From Nitrospira sp. SG-bin2 (lineage in GTDB: Bacteria > Nitrospirota > Nitrospiria > Nitrospirales > Nitrospiraceae), in NCBI GenBank assembly GCA_002083405.1, contig LVWT01000024.1:1-57497 (forward strand): a stretch of 57,497 bases of DNA, written 5' to 3'. The position numbers and the translations under genes are program-made. The notes beneath the pieces are model-generated. The model made no database searches. It was not told the origin of the DNA and saw nothing but the letters and a program-made list of their open reading frames with translations. The number at the start of each line of letters is the position of its first letter. Positions within the stretch are counted from its first letter, which is position 1. Below are positions 1-8,961 of this stretch, one piece after another.

Positions 1-53
1 TTCAAAAGGCTCGTTTGTCAACAGCCTGCTAGCTATTAATCAGGGGGAGGAGC

Positions 54-1010
54 ATGGACCGGGTGATTCCTTTCAATCTGTGGGTGGTTGGGATAGGCCT
101 CATGGCTGTTCTCTTGTCAGGCCAATCGTATGCAGATGAGCCGGAAGCCAAGAAACCGGACGACAACAAGCCGCAGCCGATGCTCGATTGCCGGTATGAT
201 CACACCGATGTCGGAGAGACGAGCGAGGCCTTTCCTTCCGACGATGTCTTTCGTCCCCTCATGGCGGATCCCAAACAGCCGCAGTTCTTCGCCATGTGGC
301 AACAAGCGAGACCGCGCAATGGCGGGTCGTCTTACAACCTGGGGTCAGTGGCCATCGGCGAGAACTTTGGCTTTTACACCAAGCGGCAGGGATGCGATGG
401 GTGGCAAGTGGGCCTGCTCACCGGCATCTTCTCGCAGTTCAACCTGGACCAGAAAAACGCCGAGTTGATCAACACGGATTTCAATGTGGGCCTCCCGCTC
501 TCGTGGCGATCAGGGAATTGGTCCGCGCGGCTTCGCTATTACCACCAAAGCAGCCACCTAGGTGATGAATTCCTGGTCAGGAATGTTGGATTCCAGCGGT
601 TTACGGTTTCGTTTGAAGAGGTGGACGCGATTCTGTCCTACGACTACAAGTGGCTGCGCCTGTATGGAGGAGCTGCGTATCTGGTGCATCGCGAACCGGC
701 AACAGTCGATCGTACGCGGCTTCAGTGGGGATTCGAAGCCCGGGCTCCTGCGATGCGCACCAGCCTCTTGGTCCCCGTCCTCGATCGGCTGATTATCACG
801 CCCGTGTTGTCGGCGGACTTCAAGTCGGCGGAGGAGCACAGCTGGATCATCGACACCAATGTGCTCGGCGGTTTTGAATGGTCTCGAACAGGATCCCGCC
901 GGCATTTTCGGATCATGGCGACCTATTTTCACGGCTATAATCCGTACGGACAGTTTTTCATCTACCAGAAGATCGAATCGATCGGTCTTGGAGCATATTT
1001 CACGTTTTGA
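54..1010 (+). CDS. DUF1207 outer-membrane protein
   Basis: Exported protein of 318 residues. The N-terminus has a hydrophobic signal segment (about residues 8-27) ending near SYADEP. The mature part has the DUF1207 pattern: a phrase FRPLMADPKQPQF near residue 66, then alternating aromatic/polar strands, ending in an aromatic residue (YFTF) as outer-membrane barrels often do. A strong GGGGGAGGAG site sits directly before the ATG. Function of the family is not established; a barrel in the outer membrane is the likely location. The next gene is ftsH, with a short hairpin between them, so this may be a single-gene unit. Confidence 0.75.
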   Translation: MDRVIPFNLWVVGIGLMAVLLSGQSYADEPEAKKPDDNKPQPMLDCRYDHTDVGETSEAFPSDDVFRPLMADPKQPQFFAMWQQARPRNGGSSYNLGSVAIGENFGFYTKRQGCDGWQVGLLTGIFSQFNLDQKNAELINTDFNVGLPLSWRSGNWSARLRYYHQSSHLGDEFLVRNVGFQRFTVSFEEVDAILSYDYKWLRLYGGAAYLVHREPATVDRTRLQWGFEARAPAMRTSLLVPVLDRLIITPVLSADFKSAEEHSWIIDTNVLGGFEWSRTGSRRHFRIMATYFHGYNPYGQFFIYQKIESIGLGAYFTF

Positions 1011-1024
1011 TGAGACGAAGCAGG

Positions 1025-1046
1025 GTGCGGGCTTGCGAGTCCGCAC
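1025..1046 (+). terminator. possible hairpin terminator after the DUF1207 gene
   Basis: GTGCGGGCT and AGTCCGCAC can pair around a TGCG loop (nine pairs, one G-T). No T-run follows, so this is only a possible factor-dependent or weak terminator. Confidence 0.3.
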
Positions 1047-1155
1047 GCTGCACGGACACTTCTGCTAGAATCGTCCACCTGGACAAGTCGAAACGAGGCC
1101 GATCCGCTGCCGAGACATACCGTCATCAATAGTGCGGGCTAGGAGGCCACCGTCG

Positions 1156-2958
1156 ATGAACAAGAAGCTCTCCTTTTCCCTCTGGTACGTTCTGCTTGCA
1201 GTCATGGCCGTCGTGCTGGTGCATGACTTCATCCTTGCTCTGAATAAAGTCGAAGAAATCCCCTACAGTCAGTTCAGAAGCTTGGTTGCGGAAGGCAAGG
1301 TGGCGGAAGTCTCCCTGAGCAGCCAATTGGTGACCGGCAAGCTGAAGCCTGAAGGGGAATCAAAAGTAGAGAAGTTGTTTACGACCATCCGTGTCGAGGA
1401 TCCTGAGCTGGTCCGTGAGCTCAACCAGCGTGGCGTGACCTTCACCGGCGTCATCGAATCCACCTTCTTGCGCGATCTCCTCTCCTGGGTGGTGCCGGTC
1501 GTGGTATTTGCCCTCATCTGGTTCTTTATCTTTCGTCGCTTAGGCCAGGCCCAGGGCGGTTTCATGCAAGTGGGACAATCCAAAGCGAAGATCTACGTGG
1601 AAAAGGACATCAAGGTGACGTTCGCGGAAGTCGCCGGTGTGGACGAGGCAAAGGAAGAGCTGCGGGAGGTGATTGAGTTTCTCAAGACGCCGGAGAAATT
1701 CACTAAGCTGGGCGGGAAAATTCCGAAAGGCATTCTATTGGTCGGCCCGCCTGGAACCGGCAAGACGTTGCTGGCCCGCGCGGTGGCCGGTGAGGCGGGG
1801 GTGACGTTCTTCAGCATCAGCGGTTCCGAGTTTGTCGAAATGTTCGTCGGGGTCGGGGCGGCACGCGTGCGCGACCTGTTCGATCAGGCGAAGTTGAAAG
1901 CGCCCTGCATCATTTTTATCGACGAGTTGGATGCGCTCGGAAAAGCGCGTGGCGCAGGACCGATGGGCCATGAGGAGCGGGAACAAACGCTCAATCAGTT
2001 GCTGGTCGAGATGGACGGCTTCGATCCCCGCATCGGGGTCATTCTCATGGCAGCCACCAATCGCCCCGAGATTCTTGATCCTGCGTTGCTGCGAGCCGGG
2101 CGGTTCGATCGTCATGTGGTGGTGGACCGCCCGGACAAGATCGGTCGCCTCGCCATTCTTCGTGTGCATGCCAAGCAGGTGGCGCTTGGTCCCGACGCCG
2201 ATCTCGAAACGATCGCAGCGATGACCCCCGGGTTCTCAGGAGCCGATTTGGCCAACATCATCAACGAGGCGGCGCTGCTGGCCGTGCGCAGAGGCAAGGA
2301 TCAGGTCGGGGTGTCAGAATTACAGGAAGCTGTCGAGCGAGTCATTGCCGGCTTGGAGAAGAAGAATCGCGTCCTGAATAAGATGGAGAAGGAGCGGGTG
2401 GCTTACCATGAGACCGGCCATGCCCTTGTTGCCCTGTCTTTGCCGGGGATGGATCAGGTGCAGAAAATTTCGATCATTCCACGAGGCGTGGCCGCGCTCG
2501 GCTATACGTTGCAGCTTCCGACGGAAGACCGGTTCCTGATGACGAAATCCGAGCTCGAGAACAAGGTCGCCGTATTGCTGGGTGGTCGGATTGCGGAAGA
2601 GCTGACCTTCGGCGAGGCTTCCACGGGAGCGCAGAACGATCTTGTGAAGGCCACCGACATCGCGAAAAGCATGGTGAAGGCTTACGGTATGAGCGATAAA
2701 TTGGGCACCATCACCCTCGAGCGGGAGCGGCAACCCCAGTTCCTCCAGCTGCCGATCGGGTCTGAAAAGGGCGATTATTCCGAGGAGACTGCGCGGGAAA
2801 TCGATTGTGAGGTGCGGCGGATCATCGACGAACAGTATGAACGGGTGAAACGGCTGCTGGGAGAGCGGAAAGCCGCGTTGCAGCAAGGCGCGCAGCTATT
2901 GCTGGAACAGGAAGTCATCACCGGGGCTGAGCTGCAAACGATAATGAAAAAGGTTTGA
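1156..2958 (+). CDS. ftsH: FtsH-family membrane AAA+ zinc metalloprotease
   Basis: ATP-dependent protease of the inner membrane. About 600 residues. Two transmembrane segments (about 5-27 and 107-128) flank the periplasmic domain. Then follow Walker A GPPGTGKT, Walker B IIFIDELDALG, the second region of homology ATNRPEILDPALLRAGRFDR, and the zinc site HETGH (usual form HEAGH), with a further ligand region near STGAQNDL. The ATG at 1156 has AGGAGG eight bases upstream; a GTG 24 bases earlier is less likely. Walker B reads DELDALG rather than the common DEIDAVG, so this is one of the more divergent FtsH forms. The mla operon follows on the same strand. Confidence 0.93.
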   Translation: MNKKLSFSLWYVLLAVMAVVLVHDFILALNKVEEIPYSQFRSLVAEGKVAEVSLSSQLVTGKLKPEGESKVEKLFTTIRVEDPELVRELNQRGVTFTGVIESTFLRDLLSWVVPVVVFALIWFFIFRRLGQAQGGFMQVGQSKAKIYVEKDIKVTFAEVAGVDEAKEELREVIEFLKTPEKFTKLGGKIPKGILLVGPPGTGKTLLARAVAGEAGVTFFSISGSEFVEMFVGVGAARVRDLFDQAKLKAPCIIFIDELDALGKARGAGPMGHEEREQTLNQLLVEMDGFDPRIGVILMAATNRPEILDPALLRAGRFDRHVVVDRPDKIGRLAILRVHAKQVALGPDADLETIAAMTPGFSGADLANIINEAALLAVRRGKDQVGVSELQEAVERVIAGLEKKNRVLNKMEKERVAYHETGHALVALSLPGMDQVQKISIIPRGVAALGYTLQLPTEDRFLMTKSELENKVAVLLGGRIAEELTFGEASTGAQNDLVKATDIAKSMVKAYGMSDKLGTITLERERQPQFLQLPIGSEKGDYSEETAREIDCEVRRIIDEQYERVKRLLGERKAALQQGAQLLLEQEVITGAELQTIMKKV

Positions 2959-3025
2959 ATGGATCACAGGCATGGGGTAAGTATGTACCACTAGCGAGAT
3001 AAAGGCGCAGATTGCCGAGCAGACT

Positions 3026-4141
3026 ATGCTGGTGGAACAACAGGCAACGATCTCCGTCAGCGACAATGTAATTCACTGCCGGGGGGCCTGGACCCTTCCG
3101 AACGTGACTGAATTGGAGCGCCGCAGTAAGGCACTCCGATGGCCTGACGCTCCCGAAGTGTTGTGCGATGCCGGCGAGGTGACCGCCATGGATACCGGCG
3201 GCGCCCTCTTGCTGTATCGGAGTATCGAGAGTGTGCGCCGCGCCGGCCGGAGCGTCGCTCTCCACGGGTTGAAACCGGAATTCGCCGAGCTGGTGCGGCT
3301 GATCGAAACCAGCAGTCGCCCCACTCACGGCGCCGACCTCCGTCGCGACGGATGGGACGCGCGTTTGACGCGGGTCCTCCAACGTAAACAGGACGCGGTC
3401 ATTCAAGGGCTTGCCTTTCTCGGAGAAACGACCGTCACGTTCGGCCGGTCGCTACTGCAGCCGCGGTCCATTCGATGGCGGGCTCTTCTGCGGGTCATCG
3501 AATTGGACGGCGTGCGCGCCTTGCCGATCACCGGTCTGCTGACCTTCCTCGTCGGCATCGTCATCGCCTATCAGGGCGCGGAACAGCTCCGCAAGTTCGG
3601 CACGAATATCTTCATCGTCGATCTGGTCGGGATTTCGTTGGTGCGGGAAATCTCGCCGTTGATTGTCGCGATTCTCATCGCCGGCCGGTCGGGATCGGCC
3701 TATGCGGCCGAGATCGGCACCATGAAGGTGACGGAGGAATTGGACGCAGTCCGCACACTCGGCATTTCGCCCATCAACTTGCTTGTCCTGCCGAGATCCC
3801 TGGCCCTCGTCATCGCCCTGCCGCTCTTGACGGTCTACGCCGATGTATTGGGTATCTTCGGCGGCATGCTCGTTGCGACGAGCCAGTTGAACGTAAGTTT
3901 CACCGAGTTCCTGGCTCGCTTCGAAGAGGCTGTCGCGGTGCGGCATTTTCTTATCGGTCTGGCCAAGGCGCCGTTCTTTGCTATGATCATTGCAATGGTC
4001 GGCTGCTATCAGGGGCTTCAGATCCGGGGCGGTGTGGACGACGTCGGCCGGCATACGACGATCGCCGTCGTGCAAAGCATTTTTCTCGTCATCGTGTTCG
4101 ATGCGATTTGCAGCGTGTTGACGAACTGGTGGGACTTATGA
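3026..4141 (+). CDS. mlaE: MlaE-type phospholipid ABC permease with N-terminal STAS domain
   Basis: Inner-membrane permease of a lipid (Mla) ABC transporter, 371 residues. Residues about 1-100 form a STAS-like domain (AMDTGGALLL is the typical STAS loop). From about residue 115 on is the MlaE permease with five to six hydrophobic segments and the conserved stretch SPLIVAILIAGRSGSAYAAE, then GTMKVTEELDAVRTLGI. In E. coli the STAS protein MlaB is separate; here it is fused, a known arrangement outside enterobacteria. The stop codon overlaps the mlaF start (ATGA), so the two are translationally coupled. Confidence 0.9.
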   Translation: MLVEQQATISVSDNVIHCRGAWTLPNVTELERRSKALRWPDAPEVLCDAGEVTAMDTGGALLLYRSIESVRRAGRSVALHGLKPEFAELVRLIETSSRPTHGADLRRDGWDARLTRVLQRKQDAVIQGLAFLGETTVTFGRSLLQPRSIRWRALLRVIELDGVRALPITGLLTFLVGIVIAYQGAEQLRKFGTNIFIVDLVGISLVREISPLIVAILIAGRSGSAYAAEIGTMKVTEELDAVRTLGISPINLLVLPRSLALVIALPLLTVYADVLGIFGGMLVATSQLNVSFTEFLARFEEAVAVRHFLIGLAKAPFFAMIIAMVGCYQGLQIRGGVDDVGRHTTIAVVQSIFLVIVFDAICSVLTNWWDL

Positions 4142-4947
4142 TGCCCGCGACAGGCACTGCGGCGCCGATTATCGACATCAGCCATGTCTCTACACGATTT
4201 GGGACGTCGGTTGTCCATGATGATGTGAGTCTCTCGATCAGGCAGGGCGAAGTCTTCGCGATCGCCGGAGGCAACGGCTGCGGCAAGTCCACGCTGTTGC
4301 GGGAGATCGTTGGACTGCTGACGCCTTCGGGTGGAACCATTCGGATTTTGGGAGTCGATAGCCGGGAATTAAGCGAAAGCAATGGCCGGCCGATTCACCA
4401 CCGGGTGGGAGTCATGTTCCAGCACGGCGCCCTGTTCAGTTCGCTCACGCTGGCGGAAAATGTGGCCGTGCCGTTGCGCGAGCATACGGACCTGAGTCCA
4501 GGATTGATTCGGGAGATCGTTGCCGTCAAGATCGCCATGGTGGGGTTGCCGCCGGAGAGCGGCGTGAAATTTCCGAACGAGCTCAGTGGAGGCATGAGAC
4601 GGCGGGCCGCACTCGCCCGCGCGATCGTGATGGACCCGGAGCTGCTCTTTCTTGACGAACCGACGGCCGGGCTTGATCCGATGATCGCCGCGGGGTTCGA
4701 TGATCTTGTCCTCTCGTTGAAAAAGCTCTTGGGGTTGACGGTCGTCATGGTCACGCACGATCTGGATTCCCTGTGGCGCATCGCCAGCCGGGTGGCAGTG
4801 CTGGGCAAGGGGAAAGTCCTGGGGGTCGGAACCATGCAGGAGTTGTCGCAGTCCGATGACCCGGTGATTAAGGAGTATTTCCACGGTCCACGCGGGCGCA
4901 CGGCGCTGGAACAGGCGGCATGGAACGGCACGAAGCGCGACGCATGA
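4138..4947 (+). CDS. mlaF: MlaF-type phospholipid ABC transporter ATPase
   Basis: ATPase of the Mla lipid transporter, 269 residues. Visible motifs are Walker A GGNGCGKST, signature LSGGMRRRAALARA, Walker B LLFLDEPTAGLDP and the switch histidine in VTHD. It starts ATGATG; the first ATG overlaps the mlaE stop, and the second (4141) is equally possible. It acts with mlaE upstream and mlaD downstream to move phospholipids between the membranes. The mlaD junction carries a GAGATACGAACGACG repeat. Confidence 0.93.
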   Translation: MMPATGTAAPIIDISHVSTRFGTSVVHDDVSLSIRQGEVFAIAGGNGCGKSTLLREIVGLLTPSGGTIRILGVDSRELSESNGRPIHHRVGVMFQHGALFSSLTLAENVAVPLREHTDLSPGLIREIVAVKIAMVGLPPESGVKFPNELSGGMRRRAALARAIVMDPELLFLDEPTAGLDPMIAAGFDDLVLSLKKLLGLTVVMVTHDLDSLWRIASRVAVLGKGKVLGVGTMQELSQSDDPVIKEYFHGPRGRTALEQAAWNGTKRDA

Positions 4948-4965
4948 CGTGTAGAGCCTGTCTCG

Positions 4966-4997
4966 CACGCACGAGATACGAACGACGAGATATGCGA
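4966..4997 (+). repeat. intergenic repeat, GAGATACGAACGACG family, copy 1
   Basis: Core GAGATACGAACGACG followed by GAGATA, between mlaF and mlaD and ending 11 bases before the mlaD start. The same core occurs at 6041, 13548 and 54871, each time in the sense direction just upstream of a gene. Confidence 0.75.
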
Positions 4998-5008
4998 AGG
5001 GAATCGAA

Positions 5009-5971
5009 GTGGAACCAAAAGTGAACTACATCCTCGTCGGTTCCTTCGTCGCGATCCTCGGCGCGGCGATGTTGGTCGGCGTTCTATGGATGGGGAAATC
5101 GGATTACCGGGGCATCTATGACCGCTACGAGGCCTACTTTCGCGAATCGGTGGCAGGCTTGAGCGTGGACTCGACGGTGAAATATCGTGGTGTCGACGTG
5201 GGGCGGGTGAAGGACATTGCCTTGAACCCCGACAATCCTGAGGAAGTGAAGTTGACGCTGGATATCGCCGGCGGGACACCGATCAAGACGGACACCGTTG
5301 CCGTCCTCCAGACACAGGGGCTCACCGGCCTTGCGACGATCAATTTGACCGGAGGCAGCCGGGAGGCGCCGCGGTTGGAAGCCTCGGAAGGGCAGGCGTA
5401 CCCGGTCATCAAAACCGGTCCCTCCTTGTTTTTTCGGTTGGATGAGGCGATCTCCCGTTTGCTGTCCGAGAAGGGATTGAGCAAGCTCCTGGCGGATATG
5501 GACTTGGCGGCCAAAGGGGCCGCGGATGTGCTGGATGAAGAGAACCGTATGGCGTTGAAGCGCACGATCACAGATCTTTCCGAGGTCATGCACTCTGTCG
5601 CGACCCATCGGGCTCAGATTGAGGCAGGCCTGAACGGTGCTGCCCAAAGTGCCGACCATCTTGTCAAGGTCACGGCGGCGTTGAACGAGCAGGTGCCGGT
5701 CATGCTGGCGCGAATCAACAAGAGCGCCGCCGCCTTGAACGCGATGACGGAAGAACTCGCTCAAACAAGCAAGGCGGTGCGGTCGGTCGTGAATGACAGC
5801 CGGCCGGAGTTGGAACAGTTCTCGCGGCAGACTTTGCCTCAAGCCGGGCTATTGGTGACGGAACTGAGGGAGCTGGCCACGACGTTGACGCGGGTGGCGC
5901 GGGATCTGGAACGCGAGCCTGAGTCGCTCGTGTTCGGACGGAAACCTGCGTCGCGCGGACCGGGAGAATAA
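5009..5971 (+). CDS. mlaD: MlaD-type MCE lipid-binding protein
   Basis: Membrane-anchored periplasmic MCE protein, 320 residues. One transmembrane helix (about 8-28) is followed by one MCE domain (about 38-117, with VKYRGVDVGRV). A long helical C-terminal region (about 150-300) is rich in Ala, Leu and charged residues, typical of MCE proteins that form a lipid channel or tube. The start is GTG; an AAGG lies about nine bases upstream. It is the substrate-binding partner of mlaE and mlaF. Immediately after the stop, AGATACG and CGTATCT (5971-5989) form a small perfect inverted repeat. Confidence 0.9.
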   Translation: MEPKVNYILVGSFVAILGAAMLVGVLWMGKSDYRGIYDRYEAYFRESVAGLSVDSTVKYRGVDVGRVKDIALNPDNPEEVKLTLDIAGGTPIKTDTVAVLQTQGLTGLATINLTGGSREAPRLEASEGQAYPVIKTGPSLFFRLDEAISRLLSEKGLSKLLADMDLAAKGAADVLDEENRMALKRTITDLSEVMHSVATHRAQIEAGLNGAAQSADHLVKVTAALNEQVPVMLARINKSAAALNAMTEELAQTSKAVRSVVNDSRPELEQFSRQTLPQAGLLVTELRELATTLTRVARDLEREPESLVFGRKPASRGPGE

Positions 5972-6040
5972 GATACGTGAATCGTATCTCGTCCAAAACA
6001 AATCAAGAGTCTTCAGGGTTGAGGGCGAATCAGTTTGTTT

Positions 6041-6078
6041 GCGAGATACGAACGACGCTTCACGAGATACGCACGAGT
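6041..6078 (+). repeat. intergenic repeat, GAGATACGAACGACG family, copy 2
   Basis: GAGATACGAACGACG, then CTTCAC and a second GAGATACG. It ends about 15 bases before the start of the lipoprotein gene. Nearly the same longer form occurs at 54871-54906 before hypE. Confidence 0.75.
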
Positions 6079-6092
6079 GCGAGAGGTTGCCG

Positions 6093-6725
6093 ATGAGGGG
6101 ACGAATATTTGGAGTCCTGTGTGCATTCCTGGTGTTGACGGCGGCCGGCTGTCTTTCCTCCCGCTCGGAGTCGCAGCCGGCCCATACCTATCGTTTGAGT
6201 CTCGATCCTGAGCGCACGGAGGTTCGTCCGGCCGACGTCAACGGCCCGATCTTGATGGTCAGCCTGCCGCTGGCCGAGCCGGGATTCGAGACACCTCGAA
6301 TGATGTATGTGAAGCGTCCCTATGAATTGGAGCATTACGCCCTGAATCAATGGGCCGACCAGCCGGCGCGCATGTTCGCGTCCTTGATGGTGCAGGCGCT
6401 GGGGCGGACCGGCTCGTGGCGAGCCGTCGTCCCGGCCCCGGGCTCCATTCGCGGAGATTTCCGTCTCGACTCCTACGGGTTCGCCCTGCAGCAGGAATTC
6501 ATGCAGAACCCCAGTCTGGTGAGGGTCGCAGTGCGCGCGCAAGTGGTCGAGGTGAAGGAGTCGCGGCTTGTAGGGGCACGCGTGTTTGAAGTAGTGGAGA
6601 AGGCGCAAAGCGACGACGCATACGGTGGCGTGGTGGCTGCGAATCGGGCGATTGCCGCGCTGCTCGATGACCTGGCCCTATGGCTCCGGGAATGTATGCG
6701 GCATTCAGCGGAATGCAGCCGTTGA
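6093..6725 (+). CDS. ABC-transport auxiliary lipoprotein (PqiC/YmbA-like)
   Basis: Exported lipoprotein of about 210 residues. The N-terminus MRGRIFGVLCAFLVLTAAGC ends in a clear lipobox (LTAAGC). The body resembles the auxiliary lipoprotein of MCE/ABC lipid transporters (PqiC/YmbA type): a conserved YELEHYALNQWADQPA stretch, then a region resembling the outer-membrane partner domain. The ATG at 6093 follows GAGAGG; an upstream in-frame ATG at 6039 lies in repeat DNA and is rejected. Position at the end of mlaE-mlaF-mlaD supports a role as the outer-membrane or periplasmic partner of this transporter. Confidence 0.8.
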   Translation: MRGRIFGVLCAFLVLTAAGCLSSRSESQPAHTYRLSLDPERTEVRPADVNGPILMVSLPLAEPGFETPRMMYVKRPYELEHYALNQWADQPARMFASLMVQALGRTGSWRAVVPAPGSIRGDFRLDSYGFALQQEFMQNPSLVRVAVRAQVVEVKESRLVGARVFEVVEKAQSDDAYGGVVAANRAIAALLDDLALWLRECMRHSAECSR

Positions 6726-6742
6726 GGGGACGAATATAAGAT

Positions 6743-6785
6743 GTGAGGGGTAAGGCGTAAGGGGTGAGGAGTGGGAGTGAGGAGA
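6743..6785 (+). repeat. intergenic repeat, GTGAGGGGTAAGG family, copy 1
   Basis: Purine-rich string GTGAGGGGTAAGGCGTAAGG, then GGTGAGGAGTGGGAGTGAGG, just before the cytochrome at 6812. Related copies are at 7684, 43461 and 54711. Confidence 0.75.
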
Positions 6786-6811
6786 ACGAGGGCACGGGGC
6801 AAGAGCAGTCT

Positions 6812-7162
6812 ATGATGAGCCGGACTCGCACGGTCTTGTGTATGTTGACGATGGTCTGTTGGCTGGCAGATTCCACGACAGGATTCGCGGCTGGTGAACG
6901 AAATCTGGCCCGAGGCAAGAAACTTTATGAGAAGTATTGTCTGGCCTGTCATGGCCCGCTGGGCCGGGGGGATGGAGCCGTGCAGTTCGATCCTCCTGTT
7001 GCGGACCTGACATCGAGCGAGGTGCTCATGAAGCCGGACTCCCGCCTCTTGAAGAGCATCCACGAGGGACGACCGAATACCGCGATGGATACGTGGAAGC
7101 GTGTCATGTCCGAGGAGGCGACTCGTGATGTGCTCGCCTACATTCTGACCTTTCCACGGTAA
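6812..7162 (+). CDS. monohaem c-type cytochrome
   Basis: Small periplasmic electron carrier, about 116 residues. The start ATGATG at 6812 gives a clean signal peptide (MMSRTRTVLCMLTMVCWL...GFAAG). One haem motif CLACH is followed by GPLGRGDG. A likely methionine ligand is in NTAMDTW, and the C-terminal helix is DVLAYILTF. It is closely similar in layout to the cytochrome at 8490 (IHEG.PNTAM..WK). Partner unknown; it opens the cytochrome and sulfur-protein island. Confidence 0.85.
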   Translation: MMSRTRTVLCMLTMVCWLADSTTGFAAGERNLARGKKLYEKYCLACHGPLGRGDGAVQFDPPVADLTSSEVLMKPDSRLLKSIHEGRPNTAMDTWKRVMSEEATRDVLAYILTFPR

Positions 7163-7181
7163 TTGAGGCTGACCAAGCTGA

Positions 7182-7664
7182 ATGAAAGCGTCCTGGAAAA
7201 CAGGCCTCAGTTTCGGATTGACCTCAGGCGTCATCACGACGCTCGGTTTGATGGTGGGGCTTCACGCGGGTACCCATTCGCGGGCGGTCGTGCTCGGGGG
7301 CATACTGACCATCGCCGTGGCCGACGCCCTCTCCGATTCGATGGGTATTCATCTTGCGGAAGAATCCAGGAACAGCGGACCGGCCGGCGACATCTGGGAA
7401 GCCACGCTGGCGACGTTTGCCGCCAAGTTCGTGATCGCAGGGACGTTTGTGGTGCCGGTCGCGGTCCGGCCGCTCGACCAGGCGATCGTGATCAGCGTAG
7501 TCTGGGGCCTGCTCTTGCTGACGGCGCTCAGTTTCTTCGTCGCGCGGGCTCAAGCCATTCCGCCGTGGAAAGTAATCGGCGAGCATCTGCTCATCGCGCT
7601 GTGTGTTGTGGCGATCACGCATGCAGTCGGCGAGTGGGTCCAAGGTCTCGTGGAGGCGGAATGA
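7182..7664 (+). CDS. VIT1/CCC1-like membrane protein
   Basis: Integral membrane protein of 160 residues with about five hydrophobic segments. It resembles a short member of the VIT1/CCC1 iron/manganese transporter family: GLTSGVITTLGLMVGL near the start, then ADALSDSMGIHLAEES, the family's acidic membrane-exit motif. Full-length VIT proteins are about 230 residues with a metal-binding loop that is missing here, so substrate is uncertain. There is only a weak ribosome site; it lies 20 bases after the cytochrome gene and is probably co-transcribed. Confidence 0.6.
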   Translation: MKASWKTGLSFGLTSGVITTLGLMVGLHAGTHSRAVVLGGILTIAVADALSDSMGIHLAEESRNSGPAGDIWEATLATFAAKFVIAGTFVVPVAVRPLDQAIVISVVWGLLLLTALSFFVARAQAIPPWKVIGEHLLIALCVVAITHAVGEWVQGLVEAE

Positions 7665-7683
7665 TCAATGCAAGACGGACCAG

Positions 7684-7718
7684 GTGAAGCATGAGGGGTA
7701 AAGGGGTGAGGAGTGAAC
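7684..7718 (+). repeat. intergenic repeat, GTGAGGGGTAAGG family, copy 2
   Basis: GTGAAGCATGAGGGGTAAAG followed by GGGTGAGGAGTGAACG, between the VIT-like gene and the OsmC gene at 7738. Confidence 0.7.
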
Positions 7719-7737
7719 GAAACGGAAAGGGGATGAT

Positions 7738-8172
7738 ATGGACACTCGGAGCAAAGTCTATCTGTACCATACGACGGTGAAATGGACGGACCATCGCAAA
7801 GGCACGATGTCCTGCGAGGGCAAACCGAATGTGGAGGTGGCGACGCCGCCGGAATTCAAGGGGCATGAAGGGATCTGGTCGCCCGAAGATCTGTTCGTGG
7901 CCTCGGCGAATATCTGCCTGATGACGACGTTTATTGCCGTCGCGGAACGGGCCGGCCTTGCCTTCTCCGCGTATGAAAGTGCGGCGGAAGGCCGGCTGGA
8001 GTTGGTGGAAGGAAAGTTTCAGTTCACCGCCATCACGATCAAGCCGACCATTACTTTGGAATCGGATACCGATGCCGCCAGGGCAAGAGAGCTGATCGAA
8101 AAGGCCGAAGCCAATTGTCTGATCTCCAACTCGATGAAAGCCACTGTGACGTTGGAGCCGGTCATCCACTAA
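7738..8172 (+). CDS. OsmC-family protein
   Basis: OsmC/Ohr-fold protein of 144 residues. OsmC members are usually thiol peroxidases or sulfur-handling proteins with two reactive cysteines. Here the cysteines lie in the expected places: SANICLMTTF (about 61) and EANCLISNS (about 125). The start has AAAGGGGATGAT just upstream. It is a different subtype from the OsmC protein at 11606. Confidence 0.8.
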   Translation: MDTRSKVYLYHTTVKWTDHRKGTMSCEGKPNVEVATPPEFKGHEGIWSPEDLFVASANICLMTTFIAVAERAGLAFSAYESAAEGRLELVEGKFQFTAITIKPTITLESDTDAARARELIEKAEANCLISNSMKATVTLEPVIH

Positions 8173-8489
8173 CCTCATCGTTTCTCTCTCAACTAGCGTA
8201 ATTGTCATACGTCAATCGTGCACCCTTTGTCAGGCGAATGGACCGATGCTTCTCATCTTTCTGATCGGTTCTCGTAGTCGAACGACTGTTGAGGCTTTCT
8301 TCTCTGTAGCATCCTGCGCCAGTGGCAGAAATGGCACTGGGGTATTTCTCGCCAACTCTCTTTCATCCTTGTCGTGACGATCAGACCCAAGCAGGCTAAG
8401 TCCGCGATGGACTAGTGAGTTTTGCCACCATCAGCCGTCCGGTCGAGTGGCATACTGCTCGCACTATCGATCCGGTCAAGAGGTGCTGT
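8173..8489. other. gene-free stretch before a cytochrome gene
   Basis: About 317 bases with no convincing gene. It holds an imperfect GGCAGAAATGGCAC repeat near 8334 and probably the promoter for the 8490 gene. No clear terminator or known regulatory motif was seen. Confidence 0.4.
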
Positions 8490-8873
8490 ATGCGTATTGT
8501 TGGAATCGGACTCGCTCTGCTGACAGGGATTCTATCGGCCGGATTTGCCGGAGGTGTGGGGTTGAAGGACCTCACCTCTGCGGGCAAAGGAGGAGATTCG
8601 GTGAGCGGGCGGGAGATCTACGTCAACACCTGCATTCGATGCCATGGAATCGACGGTACAGGAGTGCAGAGCGTTCGGCTGGTTCCCGCGCCGGCGGATC
8701 TCACCTCACCAGCCGTGCAGAACCGTCTCGATGGGACACTGTTCAAACGTATTCATGAGGGCAAACCGAATACTGCGATGGGAGCATGGAAACATGCGCT
8801 GTCTGACGCGGAAATCTGGGACGTGCTGGCCTATGTGCGAACACTCGGAACCGGCTCGGATGCGCAACCGTGA
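8490..8873 (+). CDS. monohaem c-type cytochrome
   Basis: Exported cytochrome of 127 residues. The ATG at 8490 has AAGAGGTG upstream; an earlier in-frame GTG (8415) would add a non-signal extension and is rejected. Signal peptide MRIVGIGLALLTGILSAGFA. Haem motif CIRCH, then GIDGTGVQ. KRIHEGKPNTAMGAWKHAL matches the methionine-ligand region of the 6812 protein, so the two are likely paralogues. Downstream are a small DUF2892 membrane protein and a dihaem cytochrome. Confidence 0.85.
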   Translation: MRIVGIGLALLTGILSAGFAGGVGLKDLTSAGKGGDSVSGREIYVNTCIRCHGIDGTGVQSVRLVPAPADLTSPAVQNRLDGTLFKRIHEGKPNTAMGAWKHALSDAEIWDVLAYVRTLGTGSDAQP

Positions 8874-8961
8874 AGCATGAATCCTTTTATGGAAGCCTGC
8901 CTCTCATGGATCAGAACGAACAGGCAACGGACTCAACGATTGACTGCTGGGAGGTGTCGCC

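Noticed and set aside
3475..4137. Upstream in-frame extension of MlaF within mlaE
   Set aside because: It overlaps almost all of the mlaE permease domain; the ATGA overlap at 4138 is the natural start.
8331..8356. Possible sigma-54 site (TGGCAC)
   Set aside because: The -12 part is TATTT rather than TTGCA/T, so it does not match.
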